A stretch of DNA of 64,000 nucleotides from Mycolicibacter longobardus (GTDB lineage Bacteria; Actinomycetota; Actinomycetes; Mycobacteriales; Mycobacteriaceae), in assembly GCF_002102265.1 (NCBI RefSeq), contig NZ_LQPG01000026.1:62001-126000 (forward strand), read 5' to 3'. Below the pieces are notes generated by a model. That model did not search any database. It saw only the letters and a program-made list of their open reading frames with translations, and was not told where the DNA came from. Positions 7,701 to 15,968 of this stretch are shown here, piece by piece. The translations under genes and the position numbers were made by a program. The first letter of the stretch is position 1, and every line of letters begins with the position of its first letter.

Positions 7701-9523
7701 CCGGTCCCCAAACGACCGACGCGCGCAACGCGATGGTCGCGGGCATGCTGGCCTCCGGGATCTCGGTCAACGGGCTGCAGCCCAGCCACAACCCGCAGGT
7801 CGCGCTGCAGATGTTCACCACCGCCACCTCGATCGACCCGACTATGTGCGACGCCTGGCTGGCCCGGGTACTGGCCGGTGACTCCGACATCGAGGTGCTG
7901 GCTCAGGCCTGGGCGACGGTGCGCACCTTCGGCTGGGAGACCCGGCGACTGGGTCTGTCCGACCTGGAATTCCTGCCGGAGGTCTCCGACGGGATGTTCC
8001 TGCGGCTGAGGATCAACAGCGTGGAGTCGTTGGCCGCCGCCTACGCGGCCGCCCTGGCCGAAGCCAAGCGCTATGCCGAAGCGGCGGATCTGCTCGACGG
8101 TATCGAGCCGCGGAACCCGTTCGAGACCGAGTTGGTCAGTTATGTACATGGCCTGCTGTACTTCCGGACCGGTCGCTGGCCGGATGTGCTCAAGCAGTTC
8201 CCGGCGGCGGCACCGTGGCGTCAGCCCGAGCTCAAGGCGGCGGCCGCGGCGATGGCCACCACGGCACTGGCCGCGCTGGGGGTGTTCGAGGAGGCGATAC
8301 GGCGCGGACAGGAAGCCATCGAAGGCGACCGGGTGCCCGGAGCCACCAACGTGGCGCTCTACACGCAGGGCATGTGTATGCGGCACCTGGGCCGTGAAGA
8401 CGAAGCCGCCGAGTTGCTGCGCCGGGTCTACTCGCGCGACTCGAAGTTCGTGCCGGCCCGCGAAGCGCTGGACAATCCGGACTACCGGCTGGTGTTGACC
8501 GACCCGGAGACCATCGAGGCCCGTACCGACCCGTGGGACCCGGACAGCGCGCCCACCCGAGAGCAGGCCGAAGCGAACCGGCATGCCGAAGAGGCCGCCC
8601 GGTACCTGGCCGAAGGCGACGCGGAACTGGCCGCCATGCTCGGCATGGAGCAGGCCAAGCGGGAGATCAAGCTGATCAAGGCGACCACCAAGGTGAATCT
8701 GGCGCGCGCCAAGATGGGGCTGCCGGTTCCGGTGACCTCCCGGCACACCCTGTTGCTCGGTCCGCCCGGCACCGGCAAGACCTCGGTGGCGCGGGCCTTC
8801 ACCAAGCAGTTGTGCGGCCTGACGGTGCTGCGTAAACCGCTGGTGGTGGAGACCAACCGGTCCAAGCTGCTGGGCCGCTACATGGCCGACGCGGAGAAGA
8901 ACACCGAGGAACTGCTCGAGGGGGCGCTCGGCGGTGCGGTGTTCTTCGATGAGATGCACACCCTGCACGAGCGCGGCTACAGCCAGGGCGACGCCTACGG
9001 CAACGCGATCATCAACACCCTGCTGCTCTACATGGAGAACCACCGCGACGAACTGGTGGTGTTCGGCGCCGGCTACGCCAATGCCATGGAGAAGATGCTC
9101 GAGGTGAACCAGGGCCTGCGGCGCCGGTTTTCGACCGTGATCGAGTTCTACAGCTATACCCCGCCGGAACTGCTGGAACTGACCAAGATGATGGGGGCGG
9201 AGAACGAGGACGTGGTCAGTGACGAGGCAGTCGAGGGGCTGCTGCCGTCCTACACGAAGTTCTACGCCGACGAGAACTACTCCGAAGACGGCGATCTGAT
9301 CCGCGGTATCGACGTGCTGGGCAATGCGGGATTCGTCCGCAATGTCGTGGAGAAGGCGCGTGACCACCGCAGCTTCCGGCTCGACGACTCCGAACTCGAT
9401 GCGGTTCTGTCCGGTGACGTCACCGATTTCAGCGAGGAATGGCTGCACAAGTTCAAGGAATTGACCCGCGAGGACCTCGCCGAAGGGCTCAGCGCGGCGG
9501 TCGCCGAGAAGAAGCCGTCCTAA
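7697..9523 (+). CDS. eccA5: ESX-5 AAA+ ATPase EccA5
   Basis: A 608-residue cytosolic CbxX/CfqX-type AAA+ ATPase thought to help release substrates from EspG5. The N-terminal half (about 1-280) is a TPR-like helical domain. The C-terminal half has Walker A GPPGTGKTS (about residue 355) and a Walker B with FFDEMH (about 417). The GTG start overlaps the eccE5 stop by four bases and gives the expected family length. It is the last gene of the ESX-5 core cluster; 327 bp follow before the second PE gene. Confidence 0.94.
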   Translation: MTGPQTTDARNAMVAGMLASGISVNGLQPSHNPQVALQMFTTATSIDPTMCDAWLARVLAGDSDIEVLAQAWATVRTFGWETRRLGLSDLEFLPEVSDGMFLRLRINSVESLAAAYAAALAEAKRYAEAADLLDGIEPRNPFETELVSYVHGLLYFRTGRWPDVLKQFPAAAPWRQPELKAAAAAMATTALAALGVFEEAIRRGQEAIEGDRVPGATNVALYTQGMCMRHLGREDEAAELLRRVYSRDSKFVPAREALDNPDYRLVLTDPETIEARTDPWDPDSAPTREQAEANRHAEEAARYLAEGDAELAAMLGMEQAKREIKLIKATTKVNLARAKMGLPVPVTSRHTLLLGPPGTGKTSVARAFTKQLCGLTVLRKPLVVETNRSKLLGRYMADAEKNTEELLEGALGGAVFFDEMHTLHERGYSQGDAYGNAIINTLLLYMENHRDELVVFGAGYANAMEKMLEVNQGLRRRFSTVIEFYSYTPPELLELTKMMGAENEDVVSDEAVEGLLPSYTKFYADENYSEDGDLIRGIDVLGNAGFVRNVVEKARDHRSFRLDDSELDAVLSGDVTDFSEEWLHKFKELTREDLAEGLSAAVAEKKPS

Positions 9524-9850
9524 ATCTACAGCGGTTTGGCAGTTGATTCACAGCGCAGGGTCCCCTCGTCCGAGTTGACGCCCGTTGGTACCGGTGCCAC
9601 CATTGCGCAGGTAGAGGCCGGTGCTCTCGCCCGGTCCAGGCGTTGGTGTGAGGAGGTGAGGACGAGACTTGTGTCCCGGTGATTGTGCCAACCTGGGATC
9701 GGTGACGGTTTCGTTCCGACCCGGCTTCGGCGCCGTTTTCAGTACCTGAATCATGTTGAGCCCGCTCCGGTATGGCCGTTGGCCTGGTGGCCGGTTGCGT
9801 GCCCGTTGAGCGTGGCCGTTGGTGGCCGGCAACTTTTGAAGGAGAGCCCC
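9524..9850 (+). promoter_or_regulatory. Gap between eccA5 and the second PE gene
   Basis: No gene is supported in these 327 bp. The last 80 bp contain two short direct repeats: TGGCCGTTGG at 9773 and 9813, and GGTGGCCGG at 9786 and 9821. A GGAGAG Shine-Dalgarno lies at 9841-9846. The region probably carries a separate promoter for the second PE-esxMN cassette, but I see no convincing -35/-10 pair. Confidence 0.3.
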
Positions 9851-10150
9851 ATGACCTTTGTGAACACCCAACCGGAGGCGCTGACCGCGGCTGCGGGCAA
9901 CCTGGCCGCCATCGGTTCGGCGCTCAGCGCGCAGAACGCTGCAGCTGCAGCCCCGACCACCGGAGTGATTCCGGCTGCAGCCGATGAGGTTTCGGCGCTG
10001 ACCGCGGCGCAGTTCGCCGCGCACGCCAACATGTACCAGGCCATCAGCGCCCAGGCCGAGGCCATCCATCAAGCGTTCGTCGCCACGCTGAACACCAGCG
10101 CCAACACCTATGCGGAGACCGAGGCGGCCAACGCCGCGTCGGCCGGATAG
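9851..10150 (+). CDS. PE family protein, second cassette
   Basis: A 99-residue PE-domain protein similar to, but clearly diverged from, the PE protein at 856-1155; the differences are spread over the whole chain. It ends with the same Y-x-x-x-E signal (YAETE). The start is ATG 9851 after GGAGAG. A secreted product of ESX-5 is inferred from the family and from its position with esxM and esxN. Unlike the esx genes that follow, this gene has not been homogenised with its paralogue, which helps date the events: old PE duplication, recent esx exchange. Confidence 0.9.
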   Translation: MTFVNTQPEALTAAAGNLAAIGSALSAQNAAAAAPTTGVIPAAADEVSALTAAQFAAHANMYQAISAQAEAIHQAFVATLNTSANTYAETEAANAASAG

Positions 10151-10201
10151 TTCCAAACACACCTGAGCCACAATAACTTTCACGAAACCAGGGAGAAGAC
10201 C

Positions 10202-10498
10202 ATGGCAACACGTTTTATGACGGATCCGGACGCGATGCGTGCGATGGCGGGTCGTTTCGATGTGCATGCGCAGACCGTTGAGGATGAGGCCCGTCGGATG
10301 TGGGCGTCCTCGACGAATATCTCCGGCGCTGGCTGGGGTGGTCTGGCCGAGCGGACGTCGATGGACACCATGGGTCAGATGCAGACGGCGTTTCGCAACA
10401 TCGTGACGATGTTGCACGGGGTGCGTGATGGCCTGATTCGTGACGCGAACCACTACGAGCAGCAGGAAGCTGCCTCGCAGCAGATCCTGGGCAGCTAG
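10202..10498 (+). CDS. esxM: ESAT-6-like protein EsxM, copy 2
   Basis: The 98-residue product is identical to the first EsxM. Here the start codon is ATG rather than GTG, because the repeat boundary falls just inside the codon, and the leader sequence differs. It lies 51 bp after the second PE gene with GGGAGA as Shine-Dalgarno. The function should be the same: an EsxN partner secreted by ESX-5. Different leaders may give different expression from the two copies. Confidence 0.95.
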   Translation: MATRFMTDPDAMRAMAGRFDVHAQTVEDEARRMWASSTNISGAGWGGLAERTSMDTMGQMQTAFRNIVTMLHGVRDGLIRDANHYEQQEAASQQILGS

Positions 10499-10858
10499 CA
10501 GAAAAGGGGAATCGAGCTATGTCTATCAACTATCAGTTCGGTGATGTGGATGCCCACGGTGCGCTGATTCGTGCGCAGGCCGCTTCGCTGGAGGCTGAGC
10601 ATCAGGCGATCGTGCATGATGTGCTGGCCGCCGGGGACTTCTGGGGCGGCGCGGGTTCGGTGGCCTGCCAGGAGTTTGTGGCGCAGTTGGGTCGTAACTT
10701 CGCGGTGATCTATGAGCAGGCCAATGCTCATGGTCAGAAGGTGCAGACCGCCGGCAACAACATGGCCAACACCGACGCCTCTGTCGGTTCCAGCTGGGCC
10801 TGAGCGCCTCGCAGTCCGCAGCGCGGCAGCACACCCGATCAACGGGGTGTGCTGCCGC
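10203..10858 (+). repeat. Long direct repeat, copy 2 (esxM-esxN-hairpin)
   Basis: Second copy of the 656-bp block at 1377-2032, same orientation, 8826 bp apart. Only five silent differences are seen, clustered in about 70 bp of esxN; the remaining 580 or so bases are identical. Homologous recombination between the copies would delete the ESX-5 core from espG5 to eccA5, so the arrangement carries a risk of instability. Confidence 0.95.
10519..10803 (+). CDS. esxN: ESAT-6-like protein EsxN, copy 2
   Basis: The 94-residue product is identical to the first EsxN although the gene has five silent changes, all toward C/G at third positions. It is the last gene of the second cassette; a 14-bp hairpin with a T-rich tail ends the unit 19 bp after the stop. 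Confidence 0.95.
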   Translation: MSINYQFGDVDAHGALIRAQAASLEAEHQAIVHDVLAAGDFWGGAGSVACQEFVAQLGRNFAVIYEQANAHGQKVQTAGNNMANTDASVGSSWA

Positions 10859-10870
10859 TGTTGTGTTTTA
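10823..10870 (+). terminator. Terminator of the second esx cassette
   Basis: The same 14-bp stem as at 1997-2032 (arms 10823-10836 and 10845-10858), here followed by TGTTGTGTTTTA. The T-rich tail makes this copy a plausible intrinsic terminator separating the esx unit from the M-box/PPE unit. Confidence 0.7.
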
Positions 10871-10959
10871 GGGGCCATCGATTTGTGGCCGAGGACAAGC
10901 TGTTTCGTCTCCGGCGTGGAACGCCGTCCAGCAAGTTGCCGGCGCTTCGGCGATCCGGA

Positions 10960-10989
10960 TTGACCCCTGCCACCCACCTGGTGCACTAT
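10960..10989 (+). promoter_or_regulatory. Housekeeping-type promoter before the M-box
   Basis: TTGACC at 10960-10965, an 18-base spacer and CACTAT at 10984-10989. Transcription would begin around 10996, a few bases before the first paired base of the M-box, which supports both calls. Confidence 0.6.
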
Positions 10990-11000
10990 GGACCTTGCAA

Positions 11001-11182
11001 GCACCTCGTTAGGTGAGGCGTCTGCATGGATATAGGCCACTGACCCCGAACGTCGAAAGACGCCCCGGGTCAGGACAGCTCCTCCCGGATTAAGGGTTGA
11101 GCCCAAGTGGCTTCCGGAGCCTGCATGGTTTTCGCAGGTCAGGACACGCCGTGCAGTGCCGAAGCTCTGACGAGAGGGGTGC
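11001..11182 (+). promoter_or_regulatory. M-box (ykoK leader) Mg2+ riboswitch
   Basis: The conserved M-box landmarks are present in order: TCGTTAGGTGAGGC (11007-11020), TGCATGGATA then GGCCACTG (11023-11042), GTCGAAAGACGCC (11051-11063), a variable arm, GCATGG around 11123, and the 3' block CAGTGCCGAAGCTCTGACGA (11153-11172). The terminal helix pairs GCAC/CTCGT at 11001-11009 with ACGAG/GTGC near 11170-11182. M-boxes bind Mg2+ and reduce expression of downstream transport genes when Mg2+ is plentiful. In M. tuberculosis the PE20-PPE operon is preceded by one. Here it precedes a PPE gene and mgtC. Confidence 0.9.
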
Positions 11183-11273
11183 GGAGCTCGGCTGTCGCCG
11201 GGTGGACTTCACCTCGCTATGCATATGTGCAGGCACCCGCGCGTGCCCAGGCCGAGAGGAGGTGAGAGCGACA

Positions 11274-11348
11274 TTGAGTCCGAGTGATAGTTCCTATCCG
11301 AGATCGATGTTCGTCTCCTTCGATCTCGGTACTGCTTTCACCATCTGA
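11274..11348 (+). CDS. Possible 24-residue leader peptide after the M-box
   Basis: A TTG-initiated frame of 24 codons with an excellent Shine-Dalgarno, AGGAGGTGAG at 11257-11266, about 11 bases before the start. No family is recognised; the product would be a Ser/Phe-containing short peptide. Its 3' half spans a perfect 10-bp inverted repeat (11298-11307 and 11320-11329), so ribosomes translating the frame would open that hairpin. It may be a translated control element between riboswitch and PPE. It could also be chance: one strong ribosome site is the only support. Confidence 0.3.
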   Translation: MSPSDSSYPRSMFVSFDLGTAFTI

Positions 11349-11409
11349 TTCACACCGGCGCTGACTCGTCGACTGGCGTGACGTTCCCGAGCGGGACGCG
11401 CCAGGCTTC

Positions 11410-11474
11410 GGCATGCCCTGAAATCGCTTGACAGCTCGATCTTTTCATCGAGCAAGCGATCGACTTGGCATGCC
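11410..11474 (+). repeat. 65-bp nested palindrome upstream of PPE
   Basis: The outer elements are two GGCATGCC palindromes (11410-11417 and 11467-11474). Inside lie ATCGCTTG (11423-11430) paired with CAAGCGAT (11453-11460), and an inner CTCGAT/ATCGAG stem around a six-base loop. It could be a long hairpin in the leader RNA, a terminator-like structure, or a small inverted-repeat element. It lies 150 bp before the PPE start. Confidence 0.5.
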
Positions 11475-11625
11475 CGGCTCCGGTATGTCGCCATGACCGG
11501 CCGCCCCGATCTTCCTTGCCGTCTGACGTACGGCCGCAACGCATATCGGTTATCGACCGTGCCCGCACATCCCACCAAATACCAGCCACTGATGGCGAAA
11601 CCACCGATGAAAAAGGAGCAATGTC

Positions 11626-12819
11626 ATGGACTTCGGAGCCTTTCCCCCGGAAATCAACTCGGCCCGCATCTACACCGGCCCCGGCTCGGGACCGCTGATG
11701 GCCGCCGCCGCGGCCTGGGACAAGTTGGCCGCCGAGCTCAGCTCGGCCGAGGCCGGCTACCAGGCAGTGATCAACGGGCTTGTCAGCGAAGGCTGGATGG
11801 GTCCGGCATCCAACGCGATGGCCGCCGCGGCCGCCCCCTACGTGGCGTGGATGGGCGCGACCGCTGCCCAGGCGGAACAGGCCGCCATGCAGGCGAAAGC
11901 GGCGGCCGCGGCGTTCGACGCGGCACACTCGATGACGGTGGCGCCGCCGCTGGTCGTCGCCAACCGGTCCCAGCTCGCCACGCTGGTGGCCACCAACGTC
12001 CTCGGCCAGAACGCCGGCGCGATTGCCGCGACCGAGGCGCACTACGGGCAGATGTGGGCCCAGGACTCCTCGGCGATGTACGGCTACGCGGCCGCGTCCG
12101 CATCGGCCACGAAGGTCACGCCGTTCACCCCGCCGCATGAGGTTGCCGACCCCGCGGCGCAGGGTGCGCAGCAGGGTGCGGTCGCCCAGGCGGCCGGTTC
12201 GGCGGCGGCTTCCAACGCGCAATCCACGCTGGCCCAGGCGATCTCGACGACGCCGAGCACGTTGGAGGGCCTTGCCGCGCCGGTGCAGCCGCCGACAACG
12301 GGCGGCGAGGTGATCGGCGTCGGTGACCTGAGCAACGCGATGACCAACTTGATGAGCAGCTCGTTCAGCCCGATGGGCATGGCCGGCATCACCCAGGCCG
12401 GAGCGGACATCGCCGTCATCCGCGGTGCCATGCTGGCCGCTGCCGACCCGCTGGGCCTGGGTGCGGTCGACCCGATGGACATGCTGCTGCCGGGTATGAG
12501 CCACATCTTCGGACCCGGTGGCTTGGGTGCCGGGCTGGGCGCGAACGGTATCGGCGCGGCGTCGGCGAGCATGGGCCAGGCGGGCTCGGTCGGTGCGCTG
12601 TCGGTCCCGCAGTCGTGGGCCGCGTCCGTCCCGACCACCGCGGCGCCCGGCAGCTCGGTCGCGGCCACCGGTTGGACGGTCGCTGCGCACGCACCGGAGG
12701 CTGGTGCCGCCGGTATGCCGGGTGTGCCGATGGCCGCCGCCGGGCAGGGCCGCGGATTCGCCGCTCCTCGGTACGGCTTCAAGCCCACGGTGATGGCTCG
12801 GCCGGTGGCAGCCGGCTAG
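11626..12819 (+). CDS. PPE family protein, PPE-SVP subgroup (PPE31-like)
   Basis: A 397-residue PPE protein. The N-terminal 180 residues are the PPE helical domain with Pro-Pro-Glu at 7-9 and a W-x-G turn near 58. The C-terminal region is low-complexity Ala/Gly and carries the SVPQSW motif near 325 that defines the SVP subgroup. The last residues (YGFKP...ARPVAAG) match the end I recall for PPE31. The start at ATG 11626 follows AAAGGAG. Export with a PE partner by ESX-5 is expected. mgtC follows after 21 bp, so both sit under the M-box, as PPE31-33 and mgtC are neighbours in M. tuberculosis. Confidence 0.93.
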   Translation: MDFGAFPPEINSARIYTGPGSGPLMAAAAAWDKLAAELSSAEAGYQAVINGLVSEGWMGPASNAMAAAAAPYVAWMGATAAQAEQAAMQAKAAAAAFDAAHSMTVAPPLVVANRSQLATLVATNVLGQNAGAIAATEAHYGQMWAQDSSAMYGYAAASASATKVTPFTPPHEVADPAAQGAQQGAVAQAAGSAAASNAQSTLAQAISTTPSTLEGLAAPVQPPTTGGEVIGVGDLSNAMTNLMSSSFSPMGMAGITQAGADIAVIRGAMLAAADPLGLGAVDPMDMLLPGMSHIFGPGGLGAGLGANGIGAASASMGQAGSVGALSVPQSWAASVPTTAAPGSSVAATGWTVAAHAPEAGAAGMPGVPMAAAGQGRGFAAPRYGFKPTVMARPVAAG

Positions 12820-12840
12820 CGATGTGACATCGTTGAGGTC

Positions 12841-13554
12841 ATGCAGACGCTGAGCGTCGCCGAGTTCACACTGCGGCTGGCTGTCGGGCTGGGTTGCGGT
12901 GCACTGATCGGGCTGGAACGGCAGTGGCGCGCGAGGATGGCCGGGCTGCGTACCAATGCGTTGGTGGCCGCCGGCGCAACGCTGTTCGTGCTGTACTCGA
13001 TCGCTGCGGATGACACCAGCTCCACCCGGGTCGCGTCCTACGTGGTGTCCGGGGTGGGATTCCTCGGCGGCGGGGTGATCCTGCGGGAGGGGTTCAACGT
13101 TCGTGGCCTGAACACCGCGGCCACGCTCTGGTGTTCGGCCGCGGTCGGAGTACTGGCGGCGGCCGGCAACCTGTCGTTCGCGCTGATCGGTACCGGCGCG
13201 ATCGTCGGCACGCATCTGTTGCTGCGACCGTTGGGCCGGCTCATCGACCGCGACCAGCACGTCGAGGAGGACGAACCGCAATCGCCCTACGAGGTGCAGG
13301 TGATCTGTCGGCCCAAATCCGAGAAGTATCTGCGCGCCCAGATCGTGCAGCACACCGCCGGCAACGACCTGGTGCTGCGCGGAATCCACACCGGACGTTC
13401 CGGCGACGACAACATCGCGCTGACCGCCTCGATGTTGTCGGACAACCGGGCACCCGACCGGCTCGAGCGCCTGGTCGGTGAACTGTCTCTACAGCCCGGG
13501 GTCTACGCGGTGCACTGGCATTCCGAGGACCAGGCGCCGCTGTCACCGGACTGA
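12841..13554 (+). CDS. mgtC: MgtC/SapB family membrane protein
   Basis: A 237-residue protein. Residues 1-140 hold the MgtC membrane domain with conserved R-x-x-G-L-R-T-N-A, GFLGGGVI and G-L-N-T-A-A. Residues 150-237 form the C-terminal ACT-like domain. MgtC proteins are needed for growth at low Mg2+ and inside macrophages and are thought to inhibit the F-ATPase rather than transport Mg2+. The start lies 21 bp after the PPE gene, so it shares the M-box message. This gives Mg2+-dependent control of a classic low-Mg2+ virulence factor. Confidence 0.94.
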   Translation: MQTLSVAEFTLRLAVGLGCGALIGLERQWRARMAGLRTNALVAAGATLFVLYSIAADDTSSTRVASYVVSGVGFLGGGVILREGFNVRGLNTAATLWCSAAVGVLAAAGNLSFALIGTGAIVGTHLLLRPLGRLIDRDQHVEEDEPQSPYEVQVICRPKSEKYLRAQIVQHTAGNDLVLRGIHTGRSGDDNIALTASMLSDNRAPDRLERLVGELSLQPGVYAVHWHSEDQAPLSPD

Positions 13555-13617
13555 TCGCCGATCGCGTTCTGGCGGTGGTGGCAAGCGCGGCGGAGCCGGG
13601 CGCAGCGGGCCGCCGCG

Positions 13618-14571
13618 ATGTCTAGGCTGATACCGGAGGTGAGCGAGGTGGAAGCGATCGCAGACATGTGGTCGGTGCTGCCCGCGCCGATGCGCGACCC
13701 GGTTTTATTCGCCGTGCCTTTTTTCCTGCTGCTGCTGACCCTGGAATGGTTCGCGGCCCGCAAACTCGAGGAGTCCGAATCGCAGCGGGCACCTGCCGGT
13801 GCCTATCGCCGCGACGATGCCTGGGCGAGCATCTCGATGGGCCTGGTCTCGGTGGCCACCACCGCCGGATGGAAGTTCGTCGCGCTGATCGGCTACGCCG
13901 CGATCTACACCTATGTGGCGCCATGGCACCTGTCGCCGGCGCGCTGGTACACCTGGGTGATCGCGCTCGTCGGCGTGGACCTGCTCTACTACTGTTATCA
14001 CCGCATCGCCCACCGGGTCCGGCTGATCTGGGCGACCCACCAGGCTCACCACTCCAGCCGCTACTTCAACTTCGCCACCGCACTGCGCCAGAAGTGGAAC
14101 AACAGCGGCGAGATCCTGATGTGGATTCCGTTGCCGCTGTTGGGTATTCCGCCCTGGATGGTGTTCGCAAGTTTTTCGGTGAGCTTGATCTACCAGTTCT
14201 GGGTGCACACCGAACGGATCGACAAGCTGCCGCGCCCCATCGAATTCGTATTCAACACGCCGTCGCATCACCGGGTGCACCACGGAATGGACCCGGAGTA
14301 TCTGGATCGCAACTACGGGGGCATCCTGATCATCTGGGACCGGATGTTCGGCACCTTCACTCCCGAGCGGTTCCGCCCGCACTACGGGCTGACCAAACAG
14401 GTCGACACCTTCAACATCGTGACGCTGCAGTTCCACGAGTACCGGTCGATGATCGCCGATGTGCGCGCAGCCACCCGGTGGCGCGACCGGCTGGGCTACG
14501 TGTTCGGGCCGCCGGGGTGGCGGCCCCCAGTCGCGGGAACGGCCGGAACCGGAACCGCACTGACGTATTGA
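13618..14571 (+). CDS. Sterol desaturase / fatty acid hydroxylase superfamily protein (Rv1814-like)
   Basis: A 317-residue membrane di-iron oxygenase-type protein. The three histidine clusters are intact: HRIAHR (near 127), HQAHH (near 141) and HHRVHH (near 220), with several membrane helices before and between them. The family hydroxylates or desaturates lipids and sterols; the M. tuberculosis homologue is called Erg3 or Rv1814, without a firmly established substrate to my knowledge. The true start may be ATG 13690 (MRDPVLF), where the known homologue begins; the upstream start is kept because the intervening residues look helical and plausible. It probably does not share the mgtC transcript (63-bp gap). 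Confidence 0.85.
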   Translation: MSRLIPEVSEVEAIADMWSVLPAPMRDPVLFAVPFFLLLLTLEWFAARKLEESESQRAPAGAYRRDDAWASISMGLVSVATTAGWKFVALIGYAAIYTYVAPWHLSPARWYTWVIALVGVDLLYYCYHRIAHRVRLIWATHQAHHSSRYFNFATALRQKWNNSGEILMWIPLPLLGIPPWMVFASFSVSLIYQFWVHTERIDKLPRPIEFVFNTPSHHRVHHGMDPEYLDRNYGGILIIWDRMFGTFTPERFRPHYGLTKQVDTFNIVTLQFHEYRSMIADVRAATRWRDRLGYVFGPPGWRPPVAGTAGTGTALTY

Positions 14572-14671
14572 TAAGCGCACCGGCGGGTGTTCGCATAGGC
14601 TGGCGGCGTCGCATCCGAGCGACGACGCCCGGCGGTATGAGCCGCGGCGTGCCGATTTAGAAGGGGACAAC

Positions 14672-15223
14672 GTGGCACAGAGCTTGGGAGACACGCTCAC
14701 TGCAGGGAAGAAGCTCGTCAAGGGCGAGTCGCTGACCTCCAAGAACGGGGCATACACCCTGACACTGCAGGACGACGGCAACTTGGTGTTGGCCGCGCGT
14801 GGCAAGGCTGTCTGGGCGTCGGGCACCAACGGCAACGACGTGGTGCGCGCCGAGGTGCAGTCCGACGGCAACTTCGTGCTGTACACGGCGGACAAGCCGA
14901 TCTGGCACACCGACACCAAGGGCAAGAAGGACGTCAAGCTGGTCCTGCAGGACGACCGCAACCTGGTGCTGTACGCAGCCGACGGCGCGGCCTGGTCCAC
15001 CAAGACCGAGACCGACGCCCCGCCGCCCGAGGAGGCCAAGGCCGAAGAGGCTGCGCCTGCCGAGCCAGCAGCGCGCACGTACACCGTGGTCTCGGGTGAC
15101 ACGCTGTTCGCCATCGCCGAGCGGTTCTACGGTGACGGCAACAAGTACCCGGAGATCGCCAAGGCCAGCGGTATCGCCAACCCCGACCTGATCCACCCCG
15201 GTCAGGAGTTGACGATCCCCTGA
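14672..15223 (+). CDS. Bulb-type mannose-binding lectin with C-terminal LysM domain
   Basis: 183 residues. Residues 1-113 form a monocot-type beta-prism II lectin with three Q-x-D-x-N-x-V-x-Y sites: the second (QSDGNFVLY) and third (QDDRNLVLY) are intact, while the first ends in Ala instead of Tyr. After an acidic Ala/Glu/Pro linker (about 114-133) a LysM domain (134-183) contains the Y-T-V-x-x-G-D-T-L start and ends in [14 protein letters not shown] 14672 follows AGGGGA. No signal peptide is visible. M. smegmatis has a similar lectin that binds mannose. LysM suggests binding to peptidoglycan, the lectin part to mannosylated glycans such as lipoarabinomannan. Confidence 0.9.
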   Translation: MAQSLGDTLTAGKKLVKGESLTSKNGAYTLTLQDDGNLVLAARGKAVWASGTNGNDVVRAEVQSDGNFVLYTADKPIWHTDTKGKKDVKLVLQDDRNLVLYAADGAAWSTKTETDAPPPEEAKAEEAAPAEPAARTYTVVSGDTLFAIAERFYGDGNKYPEIAKASGIANPDLIHPGQELTIP

Positions 15224-15296
15224 TCGCCGCGCTGCGCAGGTGATCATGGTGGCTAGGTGCCGGGCCGAAACCGGCCCTCAACGACAGGAGTCGACG

Positions 15297-15968
15297 GTGC
15301 GCGGGCTGGTTGTGCGGGTGCTCGTGGTGATGGCGGCGATCGGCGGGATGGTGTCCGGCACCGGCGGGACGGCTCGAGCCGATCGGGTGCTGGTGTATCC
15401 GGGGATGGAGATCCACCAGGACACCCATATCTGCACGCTCGGTTATGTCGACCCGGTCCTGCGCGTCGCGTTCACCGCCGGCCATTGCCGCGGCAACGGT
15501 GCCGTCACCGACCGTGGCGGAAAGGTCATCGGCACCCTGGCGGCGTTCCGCGACAACACCCCCAACGGCGCGACCGTCAACAGCGACCATGTGATCGCCG
15601 ACTACGAGGCGATCGTGCTGGCCGACGACGTCGACGTCAACGACATCCTGCCCGGCGGTGTGCAACTCCAGCCCGGCCCGGCCGACGGTGTGTCGCCCGG
15701 CGACCCGGTATGCCACTTCGGCATCATCACCGGTGAGACCTGCGGAACCGTCCACCGGGTCAACAACGGATGGTTCACCATGGGCGATGGAGTCCACAGT
15801 CAACAGGGCGACTCCGGTGGCCCGGTGTACATCATGCTCGGCCCCGGTACGGCCGGGATCGTCGGTCTGTTCAACAGCGTCTGGGGCGGCTACCCTGCGG
15901 CGGTGGCGTGGTCGACGATCTCCCAGCAGATCCGCGAAGATGTAGGCGTGCCGGCCCCGCTGCCATGA
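15297..15968 (+). CDS. Secreted chymotrypsin-like serine protease (Rv1815-like)
   Basis: 223 residues with an N-terminal signal peptide (about 1-30, ending ...TARA-D). The serine protease triad is visible: His in TAGHCRG, Asp in IADYEAIVL and Ser in GDSGGPVY. Cysteine pairs fit an exported, disulfide-bonded enzyme. GTG 15297 is chosen for AGGAG six bases upstream and for the signal peptide. Substrate unknown. The stop overlaps the next gene in ATGA, so protease, VOC protein and flavoprotein form a coupled set. Confidence 0.88.
   Translation: MRGLVVRVLVVMAAIGGMVSGTGGTARADRVLVYPGMEIHQDTHICTLGYVDPVLRVAFTAGHCRGNGAVTDRGGKVIGTLAAFRDNTPNGATVNSDHVIADYEAIVLADDVDVNDILPGGVQLQPGPADGVSPGDPVCHFGIITGETCGTVHRVNNGWFTMGDGVHSQQGDSGGPVYIMLGPGTAGIVGLFNSVWGGYPAAVAWSTISQQIREDVGVPAPLP

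Noticed and set aside
9683..9850. In-frame upstream extension of the second PE gene
   Set aside because: The sequence is unrelated to PE proteins and the Shine-Dalgarno fits ATG 9851.
11350..13389. 679-codon open frame on the minus strand
   Set aside because: It lies opposite PPE and mgtC, has no start signal and shows the Arg/Gly/His composition of a shadow frame.
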